Part shown: positions 1 to 13,400 of the stretch, in pieces
Layout: each line of letters opens with the position of its first letter
Position numbering within the stretch: position 1 is the first letter of the stretch
Translations under genes and position numbers: made by a program
The notes under the pieces: model-generated
Database searches by the model: none
What the model was told of the DNA's origin: nothing
Seen by the model: the letters and a program-made list of their open reading frames with translations, nothing else
Source: Symsagittifera roscoffensis
Taxonomy: Eukaryota > Xenacoelomorpha > Acoela > Convolutidae
Assembly (NCBI RefSeq): GCF_963678635.1
Contig: NC_087064.1
Coordinates: 80,143,316 to 80,207,315 of the forward strand
DNA length: 64,000 bases
Direction: 5' to 3'

Positions 1-589
1 TAGTGAACTCTTTCTCGAATAAGCGGAGTAAAAAAGTTGTTCCTGCGACGTGACACAAGGTCAGCGTTAACATTGAAATAATCAGTGTGAAAACTTTTAT
101 AAAACTGGCTGTTACTTACTTTTTCACGCGGATTGAAAACTTAGTGCAGCTGAGGAAATCTGGCATTTTCAGACCCGGATTACAATGGTAAGTCATTGAA
201 ACCAAATACTCGATAGTTTTATAGAGGGTAGCTCTGATGATTTGCTCTTGTTCTATGTAGAATTTTCACTTAACTTTGTAGGAAACGTTGTCCAAAATGC
301 ACATGGAAAACAGGCATTTTGGTGATTAAAATCCTGAAGTTGAGTTTAATTTTGTTCACTAGTGCAGAAGACATTTTTTTAATGCATGGTAAATCAAATT
401 TTAGCTGATCAAATCAAGGTTTTATAATTTTTCATGACTTTTTTCATGTGATAAAAAGTCACAACCGCTGAATGGATTTCTTATTTGAAGCATAAAATTT
501 GACGAATCACCAACAAATTTTAATTATAAATACTTAATTAATATATGTTAATCAAACTTACAACAGCTCCTGGCCATTAGGCTGAGTCA

Positions 590-1165
590 ATAGATGAGGC
601 AAAATATGCAATTGAATCAAAAATGGATTTAGGGGAGTCCAACCCCAAAATTTTTCTAAAGGCCCAAATAGATTCGAGGGGTTGGTCGAATTATCAAAAA
701 ATTGTGAGTCGGCCTTTTTTAGGTCGGCCAAATTTTCCGAGACCTTATTTTGATAAAATTTTGAAAAAAAAACAAGCCAAACGACTTCGACATTTTTGGG
801 TGTATTTTTTCGGCGCTCTCTTGGCCTTCAAAAATAGTGTACGTTGTCGTCAAAGGCGCGTTTAGAAAAATTTTTGTGGCGATCAGTCTAACAGGATGTC
901 GGAAAGAGAATCCAAGGGGGCTTTTTAGGTGATCAGGGGGCCTAATCCCTTAGCAGGGGGAGCGTCCGCCCTGCCCCTAAATCCGCTACTGTTTTGACCA
1001 CTTTTTGGATGAATTTAAGAGTGGACCATGATTGATCGGCAAAAACAAGAGTAGCAAAATAGTACCTAAGGGGGGTATTTTGCTTTCGGTGGCCAGGGGG
1101 TCCGAATGCTCGAAAGAAAGAAAGGGCCGTCCGCCTGCCCGTTTGTCCACCCCTGCCTATTGGTC
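590..1165. mobile_element. GC-rich MITE relics of the CAGGGGCGGAT family
   Basis: AAATGGATTTAGGGGAGTCC near 620, GGTCGGCC motifs, and CAGGGGGAGCGTCCGCCCTG followed by CCCCTAAATCCGCTAC at about 953-990 match the ends of this family in both orientations. A related unit (CCAGGGGGTCCG...) follows near 1090. No 8-bp duplication is clear. Confidence 0.55.
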
Positions 1166-1228
1166 CATTATTGTGTTCCCAAATTTTAGGTCTTTTTTTG
1201 AAAAAAAAAACTTAATCAACGTGTATAC

Positions 1229-1440
1229 CCTTTTGGCGATTGAAGATTCAGGGTCATTGAACCCCTCGTAGAACACAGTGTACACATTTTTGTCTACATC
1301 CCAGAACCTGTCTTGGTTGTAGACCCACTCTTTGCCTTCAATGAAAGTCATATCTGTAGAGGTTCTTCCCAGTCGGATGTCCGAAGGTGTGGGGGTGCCT
1401 CCGATCAGATTTGCATTTATGAAGTACACGTCAGAGTACA
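1229..1440 (-). CDS. channel exon, pore domain 3 with non-canonical GFND filter
   Basis: 212 nt, phase 1 to 0, donor GTATAC. A long turret is followed by NVYTVFYEGFNDPESS. Aligning TVFYEGFND with TVTTAGFGD of pore 1 puts Asn where the second filter Gly should be. This block would not form a normal K+ filter. The S6 that should follow was not found to the left, so the gene is cut or interrupted there. Confidence 0.6.
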
Positions 1441-4400
1441 CTGCAAAAGGATTAACATAGCCAATCGAAGATTTGAAAAGAGTCAATGAACGCAAGTAAA
1501 CAGAAAAAATTACTGATCTGTTTTTCGAAAAAACTATATGACCTTAAAGCTCTTTGAACTTCAAGAACATATTTGGATTGAATACTTTTTGATAAAAATT
1601 AATCCAATTTGAGAAAACTGGATCAAAAGACGAAATTTTTTTCCCTTTTCATGACCTTTATCATTTTGCTTTTCGGTAGTAGATTTTGCTTTCCTTTTAA
1701 CAAAGGTAACAAACTGCGAACATTATGTAAAATTGAGCCTGAACAAATTTTTAGACTTTTCCTGAAAAAAAAAACGTAAAATATCGCGACAATAGACAGT
1801 TAGAAAAGAGTCATTGAACACAACTAGACTTATTTCCAATTTCGAAAAAAAATAGATGCCCTTAGAGCTCTTTGAATTTCTGGAAAATTTTATCACAGTG
1901 CTGTTTTTGATAAAATTAAACAAGTTAGTGATACCTGGATCAAATAATAAATGTTTTCTTTTGCTGGGAAATCTGAAAACAAAATTTTATTTTCAAAACT
2001 AGAAGTTGATCACATTTACTGTGACTTTAACACTTTGGCTGTTCAATAGTGGAGTTTGCCTCATAGCGACTTATATACGAGTCTGAGCTACGTTCAACGG
2101 CTTTTTAAAATCTGATGAACGCTACTCAAAAGAAAACAGTTTCTAAATGGATAGGCTAAACTATTTTAACTTCTGAGGCACAGATAATTAAACACAGAGG
2201 CGAAGCTTCGCTTTGCAACAAACGCTAGTGAGAAAACGCCAACAATCAGCTCTATAAAGTGCAATAATAAAATTTAGAATTGAACCTAATATTAGTTTAA
2301 AAAATGGCTAACTCTGAGCTTCGAACCTGCAAGCTAGAGAGCATATCCAATCAAAGATTGAAAAAGAGTAATGCAAGCAAGTAAATATAAAAAACACTGA
2401 CTTTGTTGATAAATCTCATGAATCTCAATTTTCGAACTTCAGAGAAAAAAATAGATGCCCTTTATGCTCTTTGAACTTCTGGAACGACTTATGACCGGCA
2501 CTTTTTTGATAACATTAATCTAATTTGAGAAAACTGGATCAACAGGTAAAGTTTTTATTCCGCTGAAAATCTAAAAACTAAGTTCCACATTCGAAACTTG
2601 AAATCGTTCACGTTTTTTGCACCATTTCCATGTTCGTATTTGAAAGAGTACTATTTACGTCATTTTCAGCAGATGAACTTCAATGGAACTCAAATAGTAC
2701 ATTATACCTAAGTGCATCATATTTTGAGACTTTTCCTGAAAAGAAAAACAAAAAAAAATCAGCAAGACCTATATAAGAGTCTTCACTACGTTCATTGCTC
2801 TTAATTAGGATTCTCACACAATTATCACTTAGACACCGAAGCTAATTAGTCTTGAAGCATAGGCCACAAATAAAGCAGAGAACAAATGCTATGCAATTTC
2901 CAATGCTACAGTGAAGTTTCCAAATATATGAACACTTTAAAGAACTTTTTTGATTGCGAGTTAGGTTCGAAAAAAAAGGTTTATAATAAAACACTCAGCT
3001 GATCGATAGTGTAATAACCGATTTTATGGTACTTTAAAAGAACAAAAAGCAGTCGTTTGTGGCCATGACTAATGAAAAATGACAAAATTTAGAAATACCA
3101 ACCAAGTGGTTGAGCCACACTCGTGTTCGACAGCTTGTACCTGTCTACATCTCCCTTCACCAGCCAACACTGCCTGATCGAATTCCAGTTACAAATCACA
3201 GTTGGACATGCCAGTGCATACATTAAACATGCCAGATTGTAATGGGACAGTAGAATGGAGTTGATGACGCGCATTATGTTAATTTCTGCGATGTGGTCGC
3301 TTCGCAGAAACATGAAAGTATCCAGAAGCAGATTCATTTTGCGGTAGTTGAGGAACATGTTGAAAATAGTCATGAAGGTCTCGGGGATGCCGATGTTGCC
3401 GGCCACCATTGTACGTCCATCTTCAACATCACAAAACTATTTCAAATTACTTTTCTATTTGTTAGGTTTACAATTGCTCTGCGGCGAATTGTCACTTTTT
3501 CAAATACCACCAATTTTTGCCTGCGATCAATTGTCGCATGCAACGAATTGCCGCCTCCCGACACGAAAGACATAATTTTACCACGTTAATTTCTGGAAGA
3601 TAACAACGAGAGTACAGAACATGGGTTTCAGTTGTACAAGGTGAAAATATAGGGGCGAGGGTTCAATATTGAGCAGAGCCCGACAACTGACTAGCCGCCA
3701 AACAATCACAATACAATGTTGGCTATGATTGGTGCAAAAAACTTACTTTTCTTTCTTTTATGATAAAAATTAGTTGCCTCCTCCGACCTCCCCTTGCCCT
3801 TTCTTCTCGCTGGGCCCACTTAATTTAAAACGATTTATCCCCAATGGAAAAGGACCAATGTACGAGCTGTACAGCTCTTCGCGGGCGAACCATTGTTGTG
3901 CCCCTGCAAAAGAACTCCATGCAATTTTTTTGAATATTTTTCTGGGCTGGGTAATGTTGCCTAACCCTCAAACAACGAGCACGGATCATGGTGGGCCTCG
4001 AACATCCGACCTTCCAATTGAGAGGCGGAGACGTAACCACCTCAACGCCACTTCCGGTTTCAACGAAAACGCTTGATACTTCAAATTTTTTAAGAAGAAA
4101 ACTGTTGCTTCAACATGGTAAATGTGGCTTCACTTCACAACCGCTCCACTTCGAAATTATTGTGTAATCATTTAGGGAAATAATAAACCAAACGTCCATG
4201 CAGTGGGCAATTATTCTTTCCGTCAAACTTCAAAGTAACTCGTGACCAAGTCGATGATTGACAAAGAACCTGAAATGACAAATGGGAATGACAGGAAATG
4301 AGATTATGATTTGAGGATCTGGACAGACCAAAAAGGACGAGTATGATTGAGGAGATGAACTCCCAGTCGTTGTAGTAAAGGGCGCTCTCCGTCTTCCTCG

Positions 4401-7400
4401 TCTTCACACTCTCGAAGGTGATGCCTCTGGCTGTCTTCAGGAACAACATCTCGAAGATGAGGAAGAGGCGCAGGAGAAGCACAACCGAGCCCACCTCTCG
4501 CACAAAACGGTACCAGAAACTCAGTCGGGCACAAGTCAGAACTATCTGAAACACAGGATGAACTGTTTTCGCAACATTTTCAGAAAAAAAAAAAAGAAAT
4601 ATATCAGTCAAAACATATGAAAGGCTTCAGTTGATCGGAAAAACTTCCACTTGAAAATGTAGACCTTCTCAAAATGAACCCTACCTTACACTTGCTCTGA
4701 AGCTACATCTGAGCCAATTGATTGTTGCCAATGTCAAAGAAAATGATATATGCCACATGGATTTGAAGCAAAGCTTCCAACTTTTGCCCACCCCCACCCA
4801 ACCTCGCAGGAACGTCATTCTTATGGTGTAACGAGTCGTTTTTACAAGCTTAAGTATGAATACCAAATTTGTCATGATAAGCTTAATATGTTCTGTATTT
4901 AACTGTGACTGAATAAGAATTTTCTAAAAACATTCCAATTTATTTATTGGACTGAATGAGGCTGATTTCAGTCCAGACACTAAATTATAACAGTATCTAT
5001 CGTCTCTTACAAGAAAGATGCGGAGAATGATGATTAAAATGACCATGGGGACCAATCTCTTCTGAGCAGCTGAGCTCTCCTTGTCCAGATTGGTAGCCGC
5101 CAGTCTCTCAATCGGCTCCATCTTCCGGTTCACCTTCACTTCGAACTGGCTCCTCAGTTGTCTGATGTCGATCTCCTCCCGGAACACAGCCGCGTCCTCT
5201 TTAAACAAATCGTCGTTGATGAAACCGCCCATCAACTCTTTACCTGAAAAGAACTCATGCTGAAGATTCTCAAACTTGGGGAACAAAAATCAAGGAAGTT
5301 AAACTAAAATTTATCAGACACTCAACAACAACCCAAAATTCGAACCTCTACTAATTGCCAATTGATCATAAGCATATTTTAACGTCATGGAAGCAAAAAT
5401 TTTCATTCCAAATTGTACTATCAAACTACAACTTAAATTTTTCATCTTTGAAACTTCATCACCTTTTAAAGGGTATTGTTTTTCAAACACAGAGGTGTAG
5501 CTGCAGTTTGCAAACAAGTGAGAAAACTGCAAAAAAAGCTATAAAAAGGCAATAACAAAGTGAAACAAGGATAGCCGGTTACTGTGCAAGTAGCGCAGAA
5601 TGTTCCGACCAGTCTATAAAAAGCTATAATCAGGCAAAAACAAAGTGAAACAAGGATAGCCGGTTACTGTGCAAGTTTCGCAGAATGTTCCGACCAGTCT
5701 ATAAAAAGCTATAAACAAGCAAAAACAAAGTGAAACAAGGATAGCCGGTTACTGTGCAAGTAGCGCAGAATGTTCCGAATGTTCCGTGACCAAAGGATCT
5801 GATCGAAAAACTAACACTTAGACATATTCGACACTCCTAGTGAATTCGGCAAATTGGAAAACACTTTTTGCAGATAAATGATTAGGAAAGCGAAAGAATA
5901 ATAATCTTATAGAAATTTTAAAAAATAAAATAATTTTTCAAATTTTTTTTTTGCAAAAATTTTTCGAATTTTTGCAGTTTTTGTTTTTTAACATGACGCA
6001 AAAAATGTCCAAAGCTAACTTCACTCGAGCAAAATGGCTTAGTCTTAACAATTTAAAGTAAACATAAATAAGCTATTGTAAGCGTGCTTGCTCACCTTAT
6101 TCGCTCGAAATTAAATCAAAAGTCAAAAAATTGAAATGGGTTTTTCTCGACACGGAGAAACTTTTTTTTTCGAAATGTCGTTGGACCATTATTTAAGCTT
6201 AAATACGATATATCATTTGACCAATTCCGGTGACTTTTTGTGGTACCCATTTTTGCGTGGAAAACAAAAAAATTGAAATACATCCGAATACGAATTTTCT
6301 CCCGATCCGCAGCAAAATTGTCAACAAAAAAAATCTTTTTTGATGCCGTCTCAAATTTGAATTTCTGGTCAGTAGAATTGATGCATCACGTGCTCACATC
6401 TGCTCTACAGTGGCTTAGAAGTAGATAAAAAAACCCAGTTGAAGCTGGAAATTTGTCACACATTGCTGATATTTTGTCGCTCATTGCTCGCAATGAGACG
6501 AAATATGACGAAATGAATACGAGTAGGTTGTAACAAGATGCCATAACGCTCCCGATACGGAAAAAAATTCTGAATGAAAGTGTTGCAAAGCATAAAGAAG
6601 AAAATTGCTGATGGAAAAATCTTTCTTTACTACAAGTCGATCATATTTTCGTGAATTTTGCACTTTTGCTGTTCAATAGTGGAGAGTTTGCATTCCTCTA
6701 ACCAGGAAAATGAATTAAACTTTTAAAAAATCGTAAGTCAAACCGCAACAAATAATATTGAGCTACAAGAAATTTTAAGACCTTTTCCTGAAAAAAAAGT
6801 ACAAAGAAAACAACACAAAGACCTATACAAGCAGTAGCGGATGTAGGGGGGATGGGGGACACGCTTCCTCCCTCAGGGATTCGACTCCCTGCCGACCCAA
6901 AGGGTCCCCCCTTTGTACAAATTTGGGATATCCATTTTTGGCTGACTGACCTTAATTTTTTTCTAAAGGTGCCTTTGGCGCCAAACTATACTAATTTTGA
7001 GGGGGGAGAGCGCGCCGAAAAAATGCGATTTTTTTACTCGAAATATTCCAAAAAGTGCCTTAAAACGTTTTTTTTTTTCAAAAGTTTGCCTGCGGCGCAC
7101 AAAATTTGGTCAAGTTAGGGTCTTGTTGGTGATAATTTGGGAGAGCTCAAAAAGTCAATTTGGTCGACCTTTTTTTTAGGCCAACCAATTGACTTTTTGA
7201 GCTCTCCCAAATAATCCGCCATTTTTATTGAGACGCAATGAATCGAAAGAAGCAACCGAGAGATAAGTTTTGGATTTACACTAACGTCCTTTCATATCGG
7301 GTGGACCTCTCTTGGACAGGACATACTTCCACGTGGCCTGCTCCTTCCGCTCCCTCATCATCCTCGCCCGCTTGAAGTTCTCCAGGGTGAATACGACTCT

Positions 7401-10400
7401 GTCCCGACTGATCTTCGCCATCTCGGTGGTAGTCTATTGCCAATGGAGAGCAAACGGTAAGAAGTGAGTGCCCACGTTTTTCATGTGGTTTCTCGATAGA
7501 TGATTTCCTTTAAACTGTTTTTGATAATTTTAAATATACCAATGTAAGGACAACCAATGTCCAGATGTTGCAGTTCTAGTTTCTCCCTTTGCTACCAAAC
7601 TTGAAAAAGCCTCTGCAAATTGTTTTTACAGGAAAAAATCAAAATCTAATCACCCTCTCAAGACAAAATGTGAACTCAAAAAGTGAACAAGAAAAAAAGT
7701 ATGACATTAAAACGTGTACCATAGCAATGATAGTTTCGAGCTGTCTGCAGTCGGTGAAGAATCCGGGCATGCCGAACACTCTCCTGCTTCCCACTGACAC
7801 TAAGTTGCCCCCCTCTAACAGATCCTGTTGCAGGTTGTCATCCCACTTTTTCTCAATCGCTGTCTTCTGACACACCAGTCCATGCAGCAACAGGTACATC
7901 GAGGAGTCAAAATTACCCTCCTACAATTTACAATTACAATAAAAAACTTGATCATTAGAATTGGATTCCCATTTCGTAAAGCAACACTGTCTGCATTCAA
8001 GATAATCAGTTGCGTACACAGACTGTTTTACGTTCAAATTAGACCTGGTGTGCATGTTTGATATTCGGTTTTATGTTTTTTTGGCGCACTACAATAAGAG
8101 GCTCTAGAAGAATTGGTTCTTGGTCGGCTAAAATTGAACTTCATAAGACAATCACCCCTCCCTCGGGGCTTTCTAGAGAATGTAACTTAACATATAGCTC
8201 TCTGCTGACTAGCATCAAAGCTATATGCGTGATTTGCAAACCATTTGTTGACTCTGTTCAAGTCTATTTCGACACTTTCAACGCCCACAGTTTAAAACTT
8301 CATCATAATTTGATAATTGGCATTCAAGCCCAGAAGAAATACTGAATAAGCGCAAAAGAATATATTTGATTAAGAGAGGGTACTGATTTTGAACTATTAC
8401 CTTGATGACAACTTCGTTGGGCGCGAACACGACAATTTCCATGTTCCGCAGCAGGGGAATGCGACTGCTAGTGTTCATCAGAGGATTGAGGTAGTTGATT
8501 CTGGCCAGCATCTCTACAATGTCTCGGTTGCCTGCAACCAGCATACCAATCAAAACTTTTCTATTTTTTTTTTTCAAGTTAGTGTCAGAAATACAGCCAA
8601 TAGATCGCACCTTTTTTGATCGTTTATAACAAAATTTAGCAAAAAAATTATTGATTTGTTTCTTATTGTAACTGTTTTCTTCATCGTTTCATTCATATAA
8701 ATTACAATTTGAAAAACTACAAGGTTTGCGCAGATTGTCAGGATAAACCGAAAAGCTGAATTGAACAGTTGAAATGCTAGTTCTTATAAATATAAGTTAC
8801 GAATGCCGTTCCTAGTCGGGTGGATTATACCAAACTCACAGTCGTAGAACAAGTCGTCGGCCATGAACTCGCAGATGTGTCCGGGACTGATGTTCAGGTC
8901 CTGATTAAGCAGCCATCGGAGTCGGAAAAAGCCCATTATGCGGTTGAACCGCATCTGATCTGTCTCCGCCTCCGCCTCCCCGTCGTCATAGTCGTCCATT
9001 GCCCCTTGTTCGTCCCGCTGCTCTCCCCCCATCGGTTGGACGTCGTTCTGCTTGTCAAAATCCACCCGCACTCTGTTCGGGTCACTGTCTTTTCTGCCCT
9101 CCTTCTCTGAATCAATTGCTCATATTATTTTTCATTTGAGAAGAGCGAAATAAGGGGGAGGGACGGATTCGATCCCTGACCACTCGTAAACTAAATCAGA
9201 GGGAGCGCGCAAAAAATCGACATTTTGGTTAAAATCAGGCAAATACTGCTCAAAGTCTGCGTTTCGGCATTTTCTCCTCAAATTTATCAGCGACGCAATA
9301 TGTGATGAATATGGTTCATTGTAATGTTTTAGGAGAGCTCGGAAAATATATGCGATCATTACATTTTTTAAGCCCCCCACCCCAAAAAAAATCTTTAGAT
9401 AGATACCACTACTATACATGGGCGGATCTTGACTCGCTCCCTGATTGGGAGAGGGACAAGAGACGTCTATCCCTCCATCCACTTTTGTCCGTGTACACCA
9501 TCCAGGGGCGGATTTAGGGGGGGGGGGCAAACGCCCTTCCTCAAGGATTCGACCCCGTGCCGACCCAAAGGGTCCCCCCTTTGGTACTTTTTAAGAAATC
9601 CATTTCTGACCTACCGACTCTAAAATTTTTCTAATGGCGCCATCGTGGCCGATATATACTAACTTTGAGGGGTAGCGCGCCAAAAAAACGCGATTTTTTG
9701 GCCAAAATTTTCAAAAAAGTGCCTAAAAACGCTGTTTTTGGCCTGTTTCTCAAAATTTTGCCTGCGGCGCAGAAAATTCGGCCAAAACAGCGTCTTTTTA
9801 CTGCTTTAGGAGAGCTCGGAAAATCAATTTGGTCGACCTAAAAAAAAGGTCGTCAAAATTTTCGAAAACTTTTTGAAAATCCGCCCCCCCCCCCCCCCTC
9901 CTCGAGAAAATCCTAGATCCGCCCCTGACACCATCCAGGGTCTTTCGAACGCAATTTTGGGTGATTGAAATTTTCAGAGTTTTTGAAGCACTAATCTCAG
10001 GTTTTGTTTTAGCAGCCAATAGAAAACAGTCTCACTTCTTCGGTCCTTCTCCCTTCGGATGTCTTCTGTCAGGTCAATCATGGCGTTTTTCACCTGCATG
10101 ATCTTCTCATTGTAGTTGATCAACAGTCTGTCTTCGTTCAGCTTCAAACTAGACAGCTGCAGAGTGGCCCAGGTGATGAACAGATTGCCCAGGATCAGAA
10201 TGGATGTCGTTATCTGTTTGCAGAAGTTCAATTTCAGCAAAAATGATTTTAAAAAAAAACAAGTTTAGCAAAAATAACAAAAAACTTCTTCCAGCAAATC
10301 ATGCACTCAATGACAGGTTAGAGTAATGACTAATTTAATGGCCAAAAAACTAGAAACCGCTCTGTTAGTCCATATCAAAAATACAGCAACGTGTGATTAG

Positions 10401-13400
10401 TTTTTTGGTATAACTTTTTTTTAATTCTGCCATTTCAAATGGTTCCAATTTTTTGAGAGCACAACCGAAACCCCAGAAAGACCATACTTATAAAGTTTTA
10501 ACCAATGTCTTAAAATAAAATGCTGTTTTAGAGCAGATTTTGGAAAAATTTGACCAAAAATTGCGTTATTTTTTGACGCTCCGAATTTGCCAGCCAGAAT
10601 TGAAGAAAAAAACGGCCCCTACTGGTTACTAAAAAAAATTCGACAAAAAAACGTTTACAAACAAATAAATAGCGGATATATATGACGCGGAATAATTTGT
10701 AATGTACCTGAATTCCTTGTATTTTGGTCGGAGTAATGTCTCCGAACCCAAGAGAGAGTCCCGCGACAACCACGAAGTACTCCACGTCGAACTGGGTCAA
10801 GTCGTCCTCTTTAGAACACTGTTTGTATTGAACACAAAACGCAATTTCAAATCACTTTTTGTTGCTTGTTTTTAGCTGATATTATTAGTGCAGGATATTG
10901 ATATTATTTATCCAGACAAAAGGTGAAAAAAAACTGTCTCCAAAGCAATTTTCTACAATTTTCCGTATTTCACGTTTTTCGGTATTTTCTACAACCAATA
11001 GGCGATTCGTATGTTTCTTGCGCATCTTAAAGTTTCAGAGGACTAAAAGGGGAAAAACTTGGTTTGATTCTCAGTGGTCTGTCTTTTAAAATGCACCCAT
11101 CAGTAGTTAGTACTGAGGTCACTTCATACCTTAACCATGAGAGCATGGAAGAACTGGATGAAGAGACATGCTCCGACTAGAAGGAGAAACTGGACTGCAG
11201 TAGAAGACTCCAAGTACCCTGTCTTTTTCATTTCTGTCACGGCTGGTAGTTTGGACACGTGCACTGGGTCCTTGTAGGCCTGCTTGCACAGTGCTTTGTA
11301 GCCTTCCGCGTGGTCGTTGGGAACAAATGCATCCACGATGTTATCGGCTCGCGATTCGTCTGAAAAGAACGAATCGCCATAATCAAAGACAGTAATCCAA
11401 TACTCAGAATAAAAAAAACAATAAAATTTTTTTTGAGACACTTAGGATAGTGCAATATAGCGAAAATCGCTCAAATGAAGATAAATTGAAATGAAGTCAG
11501 TTTATATCGTTTAGAATAGAATGATAATTAGGATGAAGTCAATCAAGATTAAACTCGCTGGGACTCTGAAATTTGAATAAACTTTTATTTCAAGAGGGTT
11601 TTAACTGAAACTTTGGGACTCTGAAATTTGAATAAATCTTTATTTCAAGAGGGGTTTAACTGAAACTTTGGGACTCTGAAACTTGAATAAATCTTTATTT
11701 CAAGAGGGGTTTAACTGAAACTTTGGGACTCTGAAACTTGAATAAATCTTTATTTCAAGAGGGGTTTAACTGAAACTTTCGGACTCTGAAACTTGAATAA
11801 ATCTTTTGTTTCAAGAGTGGAGGCCTCTGGAGGTCTAACTGGAGGACTCACTGAGAAGGTAGTAGTTGAGCTGTATGTTGCGCTTGAGGTCGTCGAAGTA
11901 GTATCTTCTCTTCAGGTAATCCTGTACTATGAGGTACTTGTTGCGGATCTCTATCTTGAACTGGTTGCGGGAGGACAGCAGGGCGTAGATGTAGGAGAAG
12001 AGGAGGGAGTTGAAGAAGGTGAAGAACACTATCATCACCAGAATCACCACCTGTCACCATTTCTTTGCTTAACAAACTCTCTCTGAACTTGGTTTTGATT
12101 GGTCATTAAAGATCCGAATCAAGCTTTACAAAGTAAATTTTTAATGATTGAGAATTTTTGTCTGCGTCAATAATCCAACCTAAAGTCGCATTCACCATTT
12201 TTGCAAATTTTCATTTTAATTTAATTAAGTTTTAATCCATGAAAACGACTGTGCAATTTTTTTTATTGTTTCTATCTCCTGAGTTGTTAGTGTCAGCCAA
12301 TTTTAAACAATATTGAGACTATTTGGCCGATTAAATAATAAGAGAGCTCCGCTCAAAAACTGCTCGTAACTTGGTCTCTCTGCTCGTTTTCGAGGGATGA
12401 CCAAATTTAAACCATTCTTTTCTAGTAAGACGTTTTTTTAAAACCGCATTCAACCTCCGGTTTTAGGAGAACCGCATTAAACCTAGTTTTTAAAGGGGGA
12501 ACCATAAAAAAAGAAGCACTTTCGTCTATAAAGAGAACTCTTTGTATATTAATTTTAATTGAAAAAATACTATTTTTGATGTGTGCTGAATGCACATTAA
12601 TTCCATTTTCGAAATCAATTCGTCTGTAGTTTTACCCGTTCAGATGGTTTCTGAGTCGTGATGTCCCCGAAGCCAGCAGTGGTGACTGTGACGACAACAA
12701 AGTAGAAGCTGATCTGATCTCTCTCTTCTCGCAGTGTGTCGCAGTCAATGTGTCGCCCTTTGTTCTTCTTCGCGCAGTTCTTCTTCAAATTCTCATACCA
12801 CGATCCTTCGCCGTCGCTGGTGCTGAAAATACACACACGCTACCAACACTCAAGTTAAACAAAAAAAGTATAGCTGGTTGCTCGGCGAGCGGCAGAAATG
12901 GCGCAGAATGTTCCCACATGGAAAATTTGTTTTCAAAATTCCTTTTGTTTTTTCCCAATATCATTTTGTTTTTGAAAGTGCTGCTAGGGAATTAAATTAG
13001 GAGCATAGTCAACTGACAGTTGGAAAAGAATGAACGCAAGAAAACTGAAAAAATTTACGAGGCCAAACTGTGCACTGGATAGGCGCGCAATTTTGTGTCT
13101 GTATGTTCCTGGATTCCAGAGACAAGTCTTTAAACATGTTCCAAAATGTAAACGGATTCCACTTAGAAAATTTCAGTGGATTCCGCGTACAAATACCTGT
13201 AACGTAAATTTTGTCGGCATATTGATTTTTTGCGGATTCCGCAACGAACGAATATAGGTAGTTGTGCCGGATTCCGCAAACGTAAGTGGATTCCGCAAAT
13301 GTAAGTGGGTTCCGCAAATTGATGCGGATTCCGCTTACAATTTGCAAATTCCTGTTACAATTTGTGGAACCCGCTTACAATTTGCCGATTCCGCTTAATT

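Noticed and set aside
114-280. Minus-strand open stretch ending at GTAAGT (with TIEYLVSMTYHCNPGLK) as the next channel exon
   Set aside because: It does not encode the S6 helix that must follow pore 3, the acceptor is poor, and a competing GTAAGT exists on the plus strand.
623-865. Plus-strand open frame of 80 codons
   Set aside because: It lies wholly in GC-rich MITE relics and has no splice or family support.
3985-4062. Functional tRNA gene (a CTC anticodon could be drawn)
   Set aside because: The T-arm does not pair and no acceptor stem closes; a SINE head fits better.
11848-12086. Alternative frames over 11.85-12.08 kb
   Set aside because: Shadows of the S6 and C-linker exon, whose frame shows a clear helix and linker motif.
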